Source: Helianthus annuus
Taxonomy: Eukaryota; Streptophyta; Magnoliopsida; Asterales; Asteraceae
Direction: 5' to 3'
DNA length: 64,000 nt
Assembly: GCF_002127325.2 (NCBI RefSeq)
Contig: NC_035433.2
Span: forward strand, 89,273,350-89,337,349
Of this stretch, positions 44,999-55,981 are shown piece after piece. Every line of letters starts with the position of its first letter. The first letter of the stretch is position 1. A program made the translations under genes and the position numbers. The notes below the pieces were generated by a model. It ran no database searches. It saw only the letters and a program-made list of their open reading frames with translations, and was not told where the DNA came from.

Positions 44999-45364
44999 TG
45001 TTTTGGTTACTTGTGTTATTTTCGGCGTGTCAGGATGTTTTCGTAAGTGTCGAAGATGTTTGTTATTTTCATGTTGTAGCGTGTACGTTGTTTGAGTTCG
45101 GTTTGTATTAGCTTCGGTTTACAAATCTCGAAAGTGTCGTTTGAAGTCTTTTAAAAATTGAACCGAAACTTTCGGACAACGATTAATGGGTAAAGCTCTG
45201 TTTGTTGTTTCGTTTTACAACTATTCAAGTCGCAGTCACTGTACTTAAAATCTTTACACGTTCTAACTAGTCTCGGACAAATAGTTATCGACATGACGAC
45301 AAACGAGAAACAAATAATATAACTCAACCGGAATTCAAAAATCAGATGCACAAAGTAACAAGTG
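44999..45364. other. Convergent 3' untranslated regions of MEB and DPMS3
   Basis: The MEB stop (44998) and the DPMS3 stop (45365) face each other across 366 bp. The sequence holds no other gene; the transcripts' 3' ends probably meet or overlap here. Confidence 0.55.
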
Positions 45365-45944
45365 TCAATCTGAACCCACATCTACCCCATTATGCTTCAA
45401 GAATTGCTTAGCCTCAATTACATCCTACAAAAGTAACAAACATAAGCATTTAGTGACACATCGGTCAACATATTCGACCCGTTTGAGATGTTTCATTTTT
45501 AACGAAACTTTCTTAGTTACCACATTTGACCCGTTAGATATAAACAATAACCCAACCATTAGAAGCCCGTAGCATCCTAACGATGAACTATATTTTGGCA
45601 AACAGATCAAATACCTGCTGTAAAAGGACCGCCTCCTGAGGGCAAGTGGGAAATTGCATCAAACCGACCCCAACCATTAGAAGCCCGTAGCATCCTAACG
45701 ACACAATCAAGTACAGAGGCAGCTGTTTTCAAAATAAAAAACAAAAAGTGTTTAGGTTTCGAAAACTGAGACGAGAGCTTCACATACTTGAGGCAACCTA
45801 TAAACAGAATTTAAAATAGATCAACCAAATGAAATAGCTCACCAACCAAGTATGACTCTGCGGGATCATTGCGGTCTGCAATAAACTGATCCATACGGCA
45901 GTGATAGCCACCAAAAATGTCATAATCTTCGCAATATGCTTCAT
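45365..45944 (-). CDS. DPMS3: Dolichol-phosphate mannose synthase subunit 3, 3 exons
   Basis: Small ER-membrane subunit that stabilises the catalytic DPM1 subunit, which makes Dol-P-Man for N-glycosylation, GPI anchors and O-mannosylation. Exons 45944-45843, 45722-45615 and 45424-45365 (minus) have GT-AG introns, all phase 0, and join to 89 aa, the usual plant length. Start MKHIAKIMTFLVAITAVW. Two hydrophobic helices: about residues 5-25 (exon 1) and about 35-58 (LPLYLIVSLGCYGLLMVGVG, exon 2). The conserved C-terminal segment is FPTCPQEAVLLQQDVIEAKQ followed by FLKHNGVDVGSD. The protein is intact. Intron 2 contains a 33-bp copy of part of exon 2. A 5' untranslated exon probably lies at about 47441-47560. 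Confidence 0.95.
45551..45583 (-). repeat. 33-bp copy of DPMS3 exon 2 inside intron 2
   Basis: 45551-45583 is identical to 45669-45701 within exon 2 (codes SLGCYGLLMVG on the minus strand), 118 bp apart. The duplicated piece is in the intron, so it does not alter the protein unless mis-spliced. Confidence 0.85.
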
Positions 45945-46169
45945 TTGATCTTCAAAGAAATTGGTAACCTCAAACTCGTAATAATTTAGTCTGTAACATT
46001 ATAACATAGTATTAATTATATTATATAAACTATTCTGAAACTTGCGGTCAGCTCAAATTCTGTAAAGGGCCATAATCATAACAAACACCAAGTGCAGGTC
46101 AACAGAAGGGATTAGATCCAAAAGCACAAATTTAAAATTTTCAGTTCTTGCAAACTGTAATCAAGTGCA

Positions 46170-47040
46170 GGCAGTTTTTTTAAGAATCGGTAGGCACTAG
46201 TCAGTCGGCAAGGTGCCGATTAGTCGGGATTAATAGGAACTAATCGGTTATAACCGGATTGAGATTTTTATATGTAATTTTTAGTTTTATATATATACAC
46301 ACACCTTTTTATATGTATTTTTTTAAGTATACATGCTTTAACCCCTTGTTGACACATTTTTTAAGTATTTGGAGAAAATTAATAAGGTTCGGTCAAAATT
46401 CCGCAAGAATCTAGCCAGAATTTGGCCGGAATAAGACCACCATTGACCGCCTAATGATTAATCCGCCATTACTCGGTGCACCTCCAATTAGTGATTAATC
46501 GGTGACTATGTAGTCAATATCAGTGAGATATCGGTTATCAGTCCCCATATAAAATATCGGTGTCAACTGTCAAATATCGGTCATAATATCGGTACCAACA
46601 TTATTGGCGATATCGATCAATATATCACCGATATCCGACCTATATAACCAATATATCACCAATATAACTGATATATATATATATATATATCGGTGCGATA
46701 TCGGTTATACTGATCATATCAGTCCGCTAGTAAAATATCGGTCAGAATATCAGTACCGATATTATCGGTGATATTGACCAATATAACCGATATATCACTG
46801 AATTATTTGTGTTAAATTGCTATATATAAATTCTGCATTGTATTAAAATTACCGAGATAACATATATTTCAATTATCGGTCTTTGACCGATATCTGATAT
46901 TTTACCGCATTAACTGCATAGTTCAGCATGTATTAAAGTTACTGATATCCCACCAATATCTCACCGAGATAACCTATATCTCAAATATCGGTCCTTGACC
47001 GATATCCGACATTTTACCGCATTAACTGCATAGATCGCAA
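46170..47040. repeat. Dispersed repeat copy and 'atatcggt' low-complexity block
   Basis: 46175-46520 is a copy of the repeat at 38205-38600 (aatcggtaggcactagtcag ... tagtgattaatcgg). 46530-47030 is built from degenerate 'gatatcggt'/'accgatat' units in both orientations, with a (TA)n core near 46672. All of this would lie in the DPMS3 5' leader intron. Confidence 0.65.
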
Positions 47041-47440
47041 CCAATCAGAGCCTAAGCAGTATTTTTACAACCATGGGTGCAGGTCAACAAAAGGGATTAG
47101 ATCCAAAAACATTGGTGTTACAGACTCATAGCAAATACCAATCACAAAATTATAAATATTAGGGTTCTTGTAATCAAGTGCAGCTTAATAAATAAAGAGT
47201 TAAATCTATAAAAAATTTAAAAAAAATAAAAAAGAAAAACCTAACAAGTGAATCAGTTGAATGAGATGCCATCAGGTGGGATAGATATACCGTTGAATGT
47301 TTTCACGGTCCCTTTTTACGATACACAAATGGGACTCAAAGCCCTTGCGCAATTTCCCAAACATCATATGGCAATTCATTCTTCTAAATATTCATCAATT
47401 AACAAGTTAACAAACAAACACGATCGATACGATTACCTTG

Positions 47441-47560
47441 ATGTGGTTGAACTGGGTTGATGATTAGGGTTTCTAGAAAGGATCAATTGTTAGATGTTGA
47501 TGATTAGGGTTTCTTGAAATTTACACCTACGTCTTCGATGATCTTGAGTGTTTTACAATG
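47441..47560 (-). other. Probable 5' untranslated exon of DPMS3
   Basis: On the minus strand a leader-like sequence with two 'aaccctaatcatcaac' phrases ends CACATCAAG followed by donor GTAATCG at 47440. A leader intron from here to just before the ATG at 45944 would be about 1.5 kb. The exact 5' end and acceptor are not determined. Confidence 0.4.
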
Positions 47561-47689
47561 TTTGGTGATGTTTATAATCATGGCTCGTCTAGGGTTTTTC
47601 TTATTCGGGTTGATCCAAAAGCCCAACTAATTCAAATGATCCGGGCAGGCGGTTATAGCCCAAACTGGTTTGGGCCCAAACAGGATTTT

Positions 47690-48120
47690 GTATGCACAAA
47701 CCGTTAATATTAATAAACGGTTCAGTTAACAACCGGCTATTTGACTTTTTGATTTTAATTATTTTTTTAACTGGTCCGGTTAATTACTTTAACTGGTTCG
47801 GTTAATTAACCTGTTATTCTCGGTTATTTTGTCTTTTTTTATAAATTTTGGTTTTTTTTTTCGGCTAACCGGTTATTTTTTTAACTGGTCCGGTTAATTA
47901 TTTTAACTGGTTTGATTAATTAACCTGTTATTCTTGGTTGTTTTGCCTTTGTTTATAAATTCTATTTTTTTTTTCAGGTTAACTGGTCTATCAATTAATA
48001 ACCAGTTCCTATACCAAATACTTATAACCGGTTACTAACATATGATTAAAATTAACCACTAACTGGTTATTCCTAAATCGGTTATTAACCAGTTATAGTT
48101 AATTAACCGGTTATGTTGTG
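47690..48120. repeat. 'aaccggtta' low-complexity repeat
   Basis: Degenerate units of 'ttaactggtccggttaatta', including a direct repeat of about 115 bp (about 47755-47870 and 47878-47985). Common plant minisatellite-like sequence, with no gene. Confidence 0.6.
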
Positions 48121-48647
48121 TACCTCTAGTTTGTACATGAAGATATAGATGAGTAGAGGAGACTCGAACTAAGATCGTCATATCTAGTTTTGTATTCCAA
48201 TTCGATCAATAAACCCAAAAATTTGGGATTGAGTTACGATGTAGACAAGTTTATATAGTCAATTGGTAAACAATAACAAAAGCAATTTTAAAGCTCATGT
48301 GTATGAAAATGATCTATATAATATATGTTAGTTACATATTGATATAGAGAATCGACTATTAGGGTGACTATTAGGGTGTAACGAGTGTATGTGAGGATGG
48401 TGTGTGATGAGGGTGTTATCATATCTCACAAACCATTCACCCGACATTACCGCTGATAATATCTCCTTAAGAGACATTACCAACTTCAAACGGCTATAAT
48501 GTCGTTGATTTAAAAAAAAAAAATAATTACATTTAATTATTTAAACTAAACATTTCACAATCTATTCTCCCAAACCAAAAACAATTCAAAACCAAACAAT
48601 TCAGTCCAAACCATATCTCTTCTCATTTTATACCACATTTTTTTCAA
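48121..48647. other. Leader of the Harbinger element
   Basis: No gene before 48648. 48361-48640 is probably the element's 5' part. It contains a copy (48439-48472) of coding sequence found at 48676-48709 (cccgacattaccg(c/a)...). Confidence 0.4.
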
Positions 48648-49913
48648 ATGGCAGATGAAATACCATTGTTTATTCCACCCGACATTACCGACGATGATAT
48701 CTCCTCAAGCGATAGTAGTTTTTTTTTTTTCAAAAAACTCATCGAACAAGCCGAAGTAGAAGACACGTGCACATCTAGTAAAAAAAGATATGTCCATCGT
48801 GATCGGGAAAAAGGCCACAAAACCCTTATGACAGGGTATTTTGTTGAGGAACTGAAATACAATGATGATTTTTTTCCATCATAGGTTTCGTATGTCAAAA
48901 AGGTTGTTTTGAAAAACTGTGAGTGACGTGGAAACGAATAATCTGTGGTTTCAAGGTGGCATGGACAGGAGAATGAAGAAGAGTTTTAAATCATTGTAAA
49001 AAGTTACGTCGGTGATCAAACAACTTGCAACTGGTAACCCTCCAGACGAGAACGACAAGTATTTAAATATGGCCGAAAGGACTTCCCATGAATGTCTAGA
49101 ATATTTCTGCAAAACAGTATGTAGTATATATGCTCCCGAGTTCTTACATAGACCAACAAGCCACGACGTTACGCTTTATACCAAGTTCATGAGGAAAAAC
49201 ATCACGTTCCTGGGATGTTGGGTAGTCTTGATTGTACGCGTTTCGTTTAGAGAATGTGTCCCACAGAGTTGCGGGGCAAATATATGAGAGGCGATCACCA
49301 ATACCCGGCAGTTATGCTTAAGGTGGTGGTCTCTCAAGATTTGTGGATTTGGCATGCTTTTGTGGGCCACCAGGCTCACAAACGACATCAATGTGCTCCA
49401 ACAATCTTCATTATTTCTTACTCAGCGAAATGGAACTGTGCCAAAATATCCATTTTACGTGAACGACCACTTATACAAATGTGGATACTATCTTACCGAT
49501 GGAGTCTACCCTACTTGGTCCTTGTTTGTGAAAATATTTACATACCCTCACATTCTGAATGAAAAAAAGTTTAAGAGGCAACACGAGGCGGCAAGAAAAG
49601 GCGTGGAACGGGTTTTTGGTGTTTTAAAGTAAAAATGGGGTATACTTAATCAATCATTGTGTGCTAAGACTCTGAAAAAGATTAGGTGTGTCGTAGATAT
49701 GTGTATTATTTTACATAACATATTTTAAAGGACGACGGAAACGCGATAGCACTGATACACATTCGGGATCCTCCAGTCGAGCCCGTTTTCGATGGCACTG
49801 CTTTTAACGCGCTCATTGATGAAGATATGCATTGGAGACTAAAACATGATCTCGTGGAGCATCTTGAAGGACTAAATTTACACCACCTTGAGGTGAATTC
49901 CGACAACGAGTAG
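48648..49913 (+). pseudogene. PIF/Harbinger transposase (DDE, HARBI1-like), broken
   Basis: Reading frames in turn give MADEIPLFIPPDITDDD and an acidic N-terminus; FRMSKK (frameshift near 48885); NNLWFQGGMDRR, then a TAA; SVIKQLATGNPPDENDKYLN, ERTSHECLEYFCKTV; GMLGSLDCTRFV (the first catalytic Asp), then TAG where Trp is expected; MCPTELRGKYMRGDHQYPAV; a frameshift; NDINVLQQSSLF (second Asp); YYLTDGVYPTWS; EAARKGVERVFGVLK (catalytic Glu), then TAA; CVVDMCIILHN and a C-terminus to the stop at 49911. The order and catalytic motifs are those of the plant Harbinger transposase. At least three stops and several frameshifts kill it. Confidence 0.85.
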
Positions 49914-49959
49914 TAAAATCACTTTTAGTTTTATGGTTTATGTTTATATTTTCCTAGTT

Positions 49960-50202
49960 TTAAATTAATGCAATGTCTTTTTCTATTTCATTGTAACTAG
50001 AGAATGACTGAATGTGATCAAATGACCACAATGTTGAGTCATAGTTAGCTAATCGTCTAACCACCACGGGTTCAGTCATGGTGACCGCCATTGACGACGA
50101 TTGTGATGTGTATAGCGGCTTGGAAATGTTAAAACCGCTACTTGGGGCCATACAACTCTTGTAACCAAGAATAGGGCAGGCAAGCAAGCACACTAAAGCC
50201 AT
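49960..50202 (-). CDS. Possible small secreted protein
   Basis: An 80-aa frame starting at ATG 50202: MALVCLLACPILGYKSCMAP then a Ser/Thr-rich middle and a C-terminus IEKDIALI. The first 15 residues are hydrophobic, like a short signal peptide. On the minus strand TATAAAG (about 50254-50260) lies about 50 bp before the ATG, which supports a promoter. I recognise no family. It sits just beyond the Harbinger transposase remnant in the opposite direction, so it may be an unrelated gene end or part of the element's tail. Could also be chance. Confidence 0.3.
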   Translation of the reverse strand: MALVCLLACPILGYKSCMAPSSGFNISKPLYTSQSSSMAVTMTEPVVVRRLANYDSTLWSFDHIQSFSSYNEIEKDIALI

Positions 50203-50392
50203 TGAAAATGATAAAGTAACAAGTTTGTGATTGTCTATACATGTGTCGTGGCTTTATATTCACACACTTACACCATTTGTCCATACCGATATAAGTTTGT
50301 TTATATTAATTAAATTTTATGGATAATGCTGGTGGCAGTTATTTGTTTATGCAATTACTTTTGAATCATAACTTTCCCTTAATATTCGTTAT

Positions 50393-50690
50393 GAGTAAAG
50401 TCCTTTTTGAGTCCCTGTGGTTTGTGTATTTTAACCATTTGAATCCAAAAATCAAATTTGTCTTGATTTGAGTCCCTGTGCTTTCTAATTTTAACCATTT
50501 GAGTCCCTGTGGTGTCTAATTTTAACCATTTGAATCCAAAAATCAAATGTTTCTAATTTGAATGTTCTTTACATTTTGGATTCAAATGGTTAAAATTAGA
50601 AACCACAGGGACTCAAATCAAGACAAGTTTGGTTTTGGATTCAAATGGTTAAAATGCACAAATCACAGGGACTTAAAAAGAACTTTACTC
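50393..50690. mobile_element. Mutator-type foldback element
   Basis: 298 bp with ends GAGTAAAG and CTTTACTC. The two arms are long inverted complements built from 'gagtccctgtggttt' and 'ttttaaccatttgaatcc' units, with internal repeats. Flanked by 9-mers ATTCGTTAT (50384-50392) and ATTTGTTAT (50691-50699), eight of nine identical. Confidence 0.8.
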
Positions 50691-50699
50691 ATTTGTTAT

Positions 50700-51730
50700 T
50701 AAACATTTAAGGATTATGAAATTACCAAAAAGAACTTTTATTTTTTTATGAACTTTGAGTTTTTGCCAAATATATTAATATTCGGTTTATAAGTTTATAA
50801 TAAAACTATTTCTATTGTCGAATATATATTTATTTCTCTTGTATAAAAAAATATCGTGTACGAGGTTCTACATGGTAAAAACAATTGTAATATATGTTTT
50901 AAGACAAATTATTAACCCACTATTAATTATCAAAATTGTTTACACTCACAAAATTACTATTCAACTCCATACATCAATAGTTGTATACCATTTAATTATA
51001 TGGTATATAATTATATGCTCAATTTACAAGCTTTTATTACATGTTATATATTATAGTTTTCTTCCCTTGTTGTATATGATTTTTAGATGAATTAAAGGAG
51101 TATTGATTTTGATGGCTGCCCAACTGCATGATTGCCATGCAATGGTTATAGAATTTGCTTGTCATGCATTGGTTGCATGACAAAATTGATTATTCAGACT
51201 ATTTTGAGCGGTTCATCACCCTAAACGAGTGTTTTCAGACTCGGACTGGACCGGACCGGCCGGGAACCAGAGGTTGAGTCGTCCTGGTCATAGTATCGTA
51301 GCAGAAATACATTGAATCGAAGGTTGAACAGGCGACCTGGCGGTTGGACCGGGAAACCGGCCGGTCGAACCGTTTTTTAGAAGGGTTGAACTGGATTTAT
51401 ATATATATATATATATATATATTTCATATTTAACCCTATTAAATTTTATAATATTTACGACACCTTCCGATTCTTACGTCCTGCCCAACCGGTTGGACCA
51501 TTGAACCGATAAGGAGACCGATTCGATGTCCGGTCCAATTCTAAAAACATCGCCCTAAATCGTCGAGAATATTCTTCTCCTGAATCTTTACCTTTTTATA
51601 TGTTTCTTTATTGTTCTTAAATCTTAATTAAATAAATGATGTTCTATGTTTTTCTTTAATTTTTTTATCCATAGCTATTGCAAACAAAATTAAGCAATAT
51701 AGAAGCTTAACTTCTATGTTTTATGTATAA
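50700..51730. other. Intergenic, no gene seen; 'ccggtt' repeat
   Basis: AT-rich; the 91-codon frame at 50815 is low-complexity and treated as chance. 51235-51550 is a 'ggaccggaccggccgg' / 'gaaccgg' repeat, with a (TA)n run near 51398-51421. Confidence 0.5.
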
Positions 51731-52946
51731 CTAGCAATAAGACCTACGCGTGTTGCGGTATGGGTATATCGTAAACATTGAATGAATTAGTCCAAAACGT
51801 TATGAGATGCATTAACCATATGAAAACACTCATTTCGATTGGATAAGCATTGCGATTGGATCAACCCGTAAAGTAAGTCGAATTCGTATCGTACAATCAT
51901 AACGTGTTATATGTGACCCGACTCATACATAGAAAACGTAACAGGTATGAAGGAAAAAGTAACACGTGTAATCAAAAGGGGTTAATTAGAGCTTTTGAAA
52001 AAAGAGAAGAAAAAAGAAATCACAATTTGATTCCATTCGGTTCGAAATGAAATCTACGAAACATGCATAAAATAAGCACGAAAACATATTATTTGACATG
52101 ACTCATTTCACAATGAAAAAAGTTTACGTCCAGACGTAAAACAACTCGAATTTATACAGAAACGAACATAAAAATATGCACGTAAAAATGGTTTCTTTAA
52201 ACGAAAACATATTATATTTGAGTTGACTCGTTTTTATAAAAAGTTTACGTCAAAACGTAGAGAAAATCATATTTATACCTACAAGTATATAAAATATGCA
52301 TGTAAAAACTAGTTTTTAAGTAAAGGAAATATAAGGGTGAACCAAACGTTTGTAAACCGTGCCAAGTAGCACCAATGCCACACCACTGCCAACGACTCTC
52401 AACATCGGAAAAACTCACGAAAATAAGATAGATAAAATGGAAAAAGTCACACTGAACGAAAAGCATACGCAAAATCGATAAACCATTCACCCCTGTTACA
52501 GTGTGTTCATGCGAATAAATTAGACAGAAGCGTAAAACGTAGAAAAGAATAAATAAGTCGATTGAGGACCCGCTCGTTGTGGCGAACCTGTCAAACAGGG
52601 AAAAGTAGACATGTTGCGACGAGCCTGTCAAATGTAAAAAAATAGACCAAAAAACATTGAACCCTACGCGCACGTTGCAACGTGTTAACTCGCAAAATTT
52701 ATAATGAAACGTAAAGCGAAAAACTTGCAAAAGGTAAAAAGTATGGGGACCAAAGTTGTAAATACAAAAGTGTTGAGTGAAATTATAAAAGATCAAAAGT
52801 TTTGAGTTAAAAGTAAAAAAAAAAGTTAATATACAAAAGATGATGAAAACTTTTGAGTTAAAAATGAAAAATCATTTTTTGTAAATACCCCAATACTTGT
52901 GGTACAACATAACAAAGCAACAAAATGTTGTCAATTTATAATATGA
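51731..52946 (-). mobile_element. Minus-strand Helitron, same family as 41168-42091
   Basis: The 3' end on the minus strand reads CCGCAACACGCGTAGG then TCTTATTG and CTAG before a T (51731-51734). The 5' end is TCATATTATAAATTG near 52946. The interior shares 'cgcacgttgcaacgtgttaa', 'ctcgcaaaattta' and 'cctgtcaaac' phrases with the MEB-intron Helitron. The 183-codon minus frame at 52245-52796 is in this element and has no recognisable domain. Confidence 0.65.
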
Positions 52947-53185
52947 AAATTTTATTTAGTTTAGTTTAATGTAATATTTCTTTTAATTTAATGTAATTTT
53001 ATTGTGTTTAAAATATACTTGAACTATAAGTGCATAATTTTTAATAAATAAAAAAATAAAAAAAGAAATGGATTACTCCCCACGAGGGGAGCACCCCGTA
53101 CGTTTGATGTAGAATGGGGAGTTAAGAGGGAAGTTGACATGACATAGTGTGATTGACTGGGGTGGAGATAACAAAAGTACATAAT
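52947..53185 (+). mobile_element. Truncated 3' end of a Harbinger element
   Basis: Matches the 3' part of the Harbinger sequence at 7160-7470: 'tttaatgtaat' phrases, a GC-rich GGGGAGCACCCCGTACG block, then 'catgacatagtgtgattgac' and 'gggtggaga'. No coding part remains. Confidence 0.5.
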
Positions 53186-53410
53186 AAAAATTAAAAATAA
53201 AATTTTGGGCATTGGATTCGCATCCGGGATGGCTTCGAAAAATTTGTCATGCCGAAATGTGATTAAATTTTTGGGTCACGTAGCGCATTCAATACTTGCA
53301 ATTGTTTGCACCTCCGTTAAGTCGCTATGACTATTCATCACCTTATTGAAGACTTGGTTAAATCAACGAGTCTGGTCGTTGATTTCCTAAAACTTTGAAC
53401 TAATTTCATA

Positions 53411-53975
53411 TAGTTTGGGGGCTTGGTGTAGAGGGAATTCGGAAGCTAAACTTGGCTTTCCTTACCAACTGGTGGTGGAGGTACAAGACAGACACGTGTC
53501 AACTTTGGGTCAAAATAATAAATGTTAACCACAAAAACGTGAAAGTTCATAGTTCAATCATGGTAAAGAAAACCGTTCCTGGAGTTTGGAAGACCATTGT
53601 GGGTAATGATAAAAAGTTTGAGAAATGTAACATAGATTTGGCACAAATAGTTATTAGCAAAATTAGGTGTGGTAATAAAACGATTTTTTTGAACGATGAT
53701 TGGACGGATGAAGGGCCTCTTCGTGCATGTTTCCTTTGACTTATTTTCAGTTGGCTAAAAGAAATAAATGTTTGATTCAGGAGTTCTACAAACGATCACG
53801 AGGAGGGGTTTTGTGGGATTGGAGTTGGACAAAGATACCAACTAAAATTGAAGAAAGGTTAGAAGTCGAAGAACTTACAACCGTATTGATGCATCAATAG
53901 GTGGGGATCGGGGAAGATTGTTGGCTATGGAAATGACTCGGGTAATTCATTCTTGATTAAAAACGTTAGGGAAAA
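53411..53975 (+). pseudogene. LINE (L1-type) C-terminal remnant, 5' piece
   Basis: GGLG(V), IRKLNLAFLTNWWWRYKTD, LWVKIINVNHKN, GNKTIFLNDDWTDEGPLRAC and WDWSWTKIPTKIEERLEVEE follow the order of the region after the reverse transcriptase in plant non-LTR retrotransposons. A frameshift near 53428, the stop after RACFL at about 53737 and a later stop show decay. It is cut at 53975 by the 9.7-kb LTR element and continues at 63714. Confidence 0.75.
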
Positions 53976-55671
53976 TGATGTGTGTAAAATGCAACATATA
54001 AATCATATCAATTAAGGCATAAAACTAACCCTTTTTAAGTACTAATGTTGGAAAAAGAGTGTTTTTGTCTTCCTTTTGTATTTTCAGGATGAAATGAGCT
54101 CAAATTCACAAAAGAAGCAAAAAGACAACTAATTCTAGCATAAATACAAGAAAAGGAATAAAAGTAGACTGCCCGGACCCTCAACGGCATCCCCCAAAGC
54201 AAAGAAGAGAAAGCAGAAGTCTGAACACGCCCCGTGCTCAGCCAGCACGGGGCCGTGCCCAAGAAGCAGCATAAAAGACAAACTTATAGAAGCTTCCATT
54301 GCCCACCACGGGGCCGTGTCCAGCGGGCACGGGGGCGTGGTGAAAGTACAGCAGGCGCATTAATTGTAATTGCGAATTACAATTAATGAGGAGAGAGAGT
54401 GTCAGACGGGCACGGGGGCGTGTCCAGCGGACACGGGGCCGTGCCCAGCCTTCTGTTCAGCCTATAAATAGGAGTGCTTGGTTTCATTTCAACTCATCCC
54501 TTGGCACACCACCTCTCTCACACTTCATCCACCACCCACCACCACCATAACACCATCATCCACCACCATCATCCATTGTCCATCGTAGAGTGTGTGAGTC
54601 GTCTCGGGATCCAAGATTGATCGTAAGAGTTCTTGACAATCAAGGCCATGTTTGCCTAAGTCTCTTACATCACTTGGTGAAGACAAGTGTTTAGTATAAT
54701 ACTTTTTATTTTCAATCTTTTGCACTTTTTATTTGGTTTTGTATTAATGACTTTAATAACTAGTTACTTATGTTGAAGGTGATCTTTCCTTATCGTTTGT
54801 CCGTGGTGTCTTGGCATTATTTTACTGTCTATATAAAATAAAAGATTTTCACCATTCATATCTCCACGGTCTATATGGAGGTATGTTTGCTACCTGGTCG
54901 GGGGTTAAGGGAACGGTTTGGTAAGGGTCTTGCCCTTGTTCAGCGTTTAGAGGTCCTGCTTGGGACCTGGGTCAAATTTAGTAGGATCTCTTTCAATGCC
55001 CATAGGTATTGGATGGCGGGGATCCAAACTCTTTGACCCCCTCATAAGTTAACTACTATTAATACTATAACCCGGCTATTTAGGACTGTATCCCTGCTGA
55101 CTCAGACTACTTAGCCGAGGGTAACGTCACCGCCGAAAGCGGGGCCTACCACAATTTGCATTAATAACTTAATTCATTATCTTTCAATAATCCGACCCTT
55201 TAGGATTGTATCCTTGCTGACTCGAACTACTGGGTTGAGGGTAACGTCACCTTCAAAAGAGGGGCCTACTACAATAACTAAGATAATCTCTTAAACAAGT
55301 GCAAAAGTGCGAAAATAATCAAAGGTTATACTAATACACGTGTCGGATCCAAGTGATTCATCTTGTCTATCTGTTTTATTTTATTTTTATTTTTTTAGCA
55401 TTTAGTTAGTTTTTATTTTCTTAGCTTAAAAAAACATTTTTCTCACTTTTTTATTTGATTAGACGTTGAGGATAAACCGGTATTAAAAGCTCTTGTGTCC
55501 TTGGACGACCTCGGTATCTTACCAACACTATACTACGTCCACGATGGGTGCACTTGCCCATATGTGTGTTTAGTGTTAGTGAATATCGTGTTTTATAAAT
55601 TTAAAACTTGGCTAAAAGTGTAAAAAGGGCTTAAATATACATCTAAAATATAACACACTTCACGCACATCA
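53976..55671 (+). repeat. 5' LTR of the LARD element
   Basis: 1696 bp. Carries several CACGGGGCCGTG-type motifs before a TATA box at 54463. A pair of related blocks (about 55075-55155 and 55190-55272, 'ggattgtatccttgctgactc ... gagggtaacgtcacc') forms an internal direct repeat. Confidence 0.9.
54463..54469 (+). promoter_or_regulatory. TATA box in the 5' LTR
   Basis: CCTATAAATAGGAG follows the cluster of GC-rich motifs and is followed by a C/A-rich leader (catcccttggcacaccacc). Likely LTR core promoter. Confidence 0.6.
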
Positions 55672-55677
55672 AGTTTT

Positions 55678-55695
55678 TGGCGCCGCTGCCGGGGA
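55678..55695 (+). promoter_or_regulatory. Primer binding site of the LARD element
   Basis: TGGCGCCGCTGCCGGGGA, six bases after the 5' LTR. The form TGGCGCCGTTGCCGGGGA is common in plant Athila/Tat elements. Confidence 0.8.
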
Positions 55696-55981
55696 CACAA
55701 GGATTTTAAGAAAGTTAGGAATCAACGGCCTAATCATATTTTTATTTTTTTCTTTAATTTTTAGGATTTTTCGTAGATTTTCAGCTTCGGCAGAGCTCAC
55801 CACGGGGCCGTGCCTGCTGAACACGCCCCCGTGCTCAATCATTGGAACTGGCAATCCTGTTTTAAGTCAGACAATAAGCTGAACACGGGGCCGTGTCCAC
55901 TCAACACGCCCCCGTGCCCAAGATTCTCTTACTGAAAACAGAACCGTTAGATCCCGGCGGTTGGTAATTTCTGACACAAAC

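Noticed and set aside
50815..51090. 91-aa plus ORF
   Set aside because: Low-complexity AT-rich sequence rich in Ile/Tyr, with no promoter or domain.
52245..52796. 183-aa minus-strand ORF
   Set aside because: It lies wholly inside a Helitron, has no recognisable domain, and its codons track the repeat units shared with 41168-42091.
54035..54262. 75-aa and 66-aa minus ORFs repeated at 54035, 59622, 54525 and 62566
   Set aside because: They are the same LTR sequence seen twice; duplicates reflect LTR copies, not genes.
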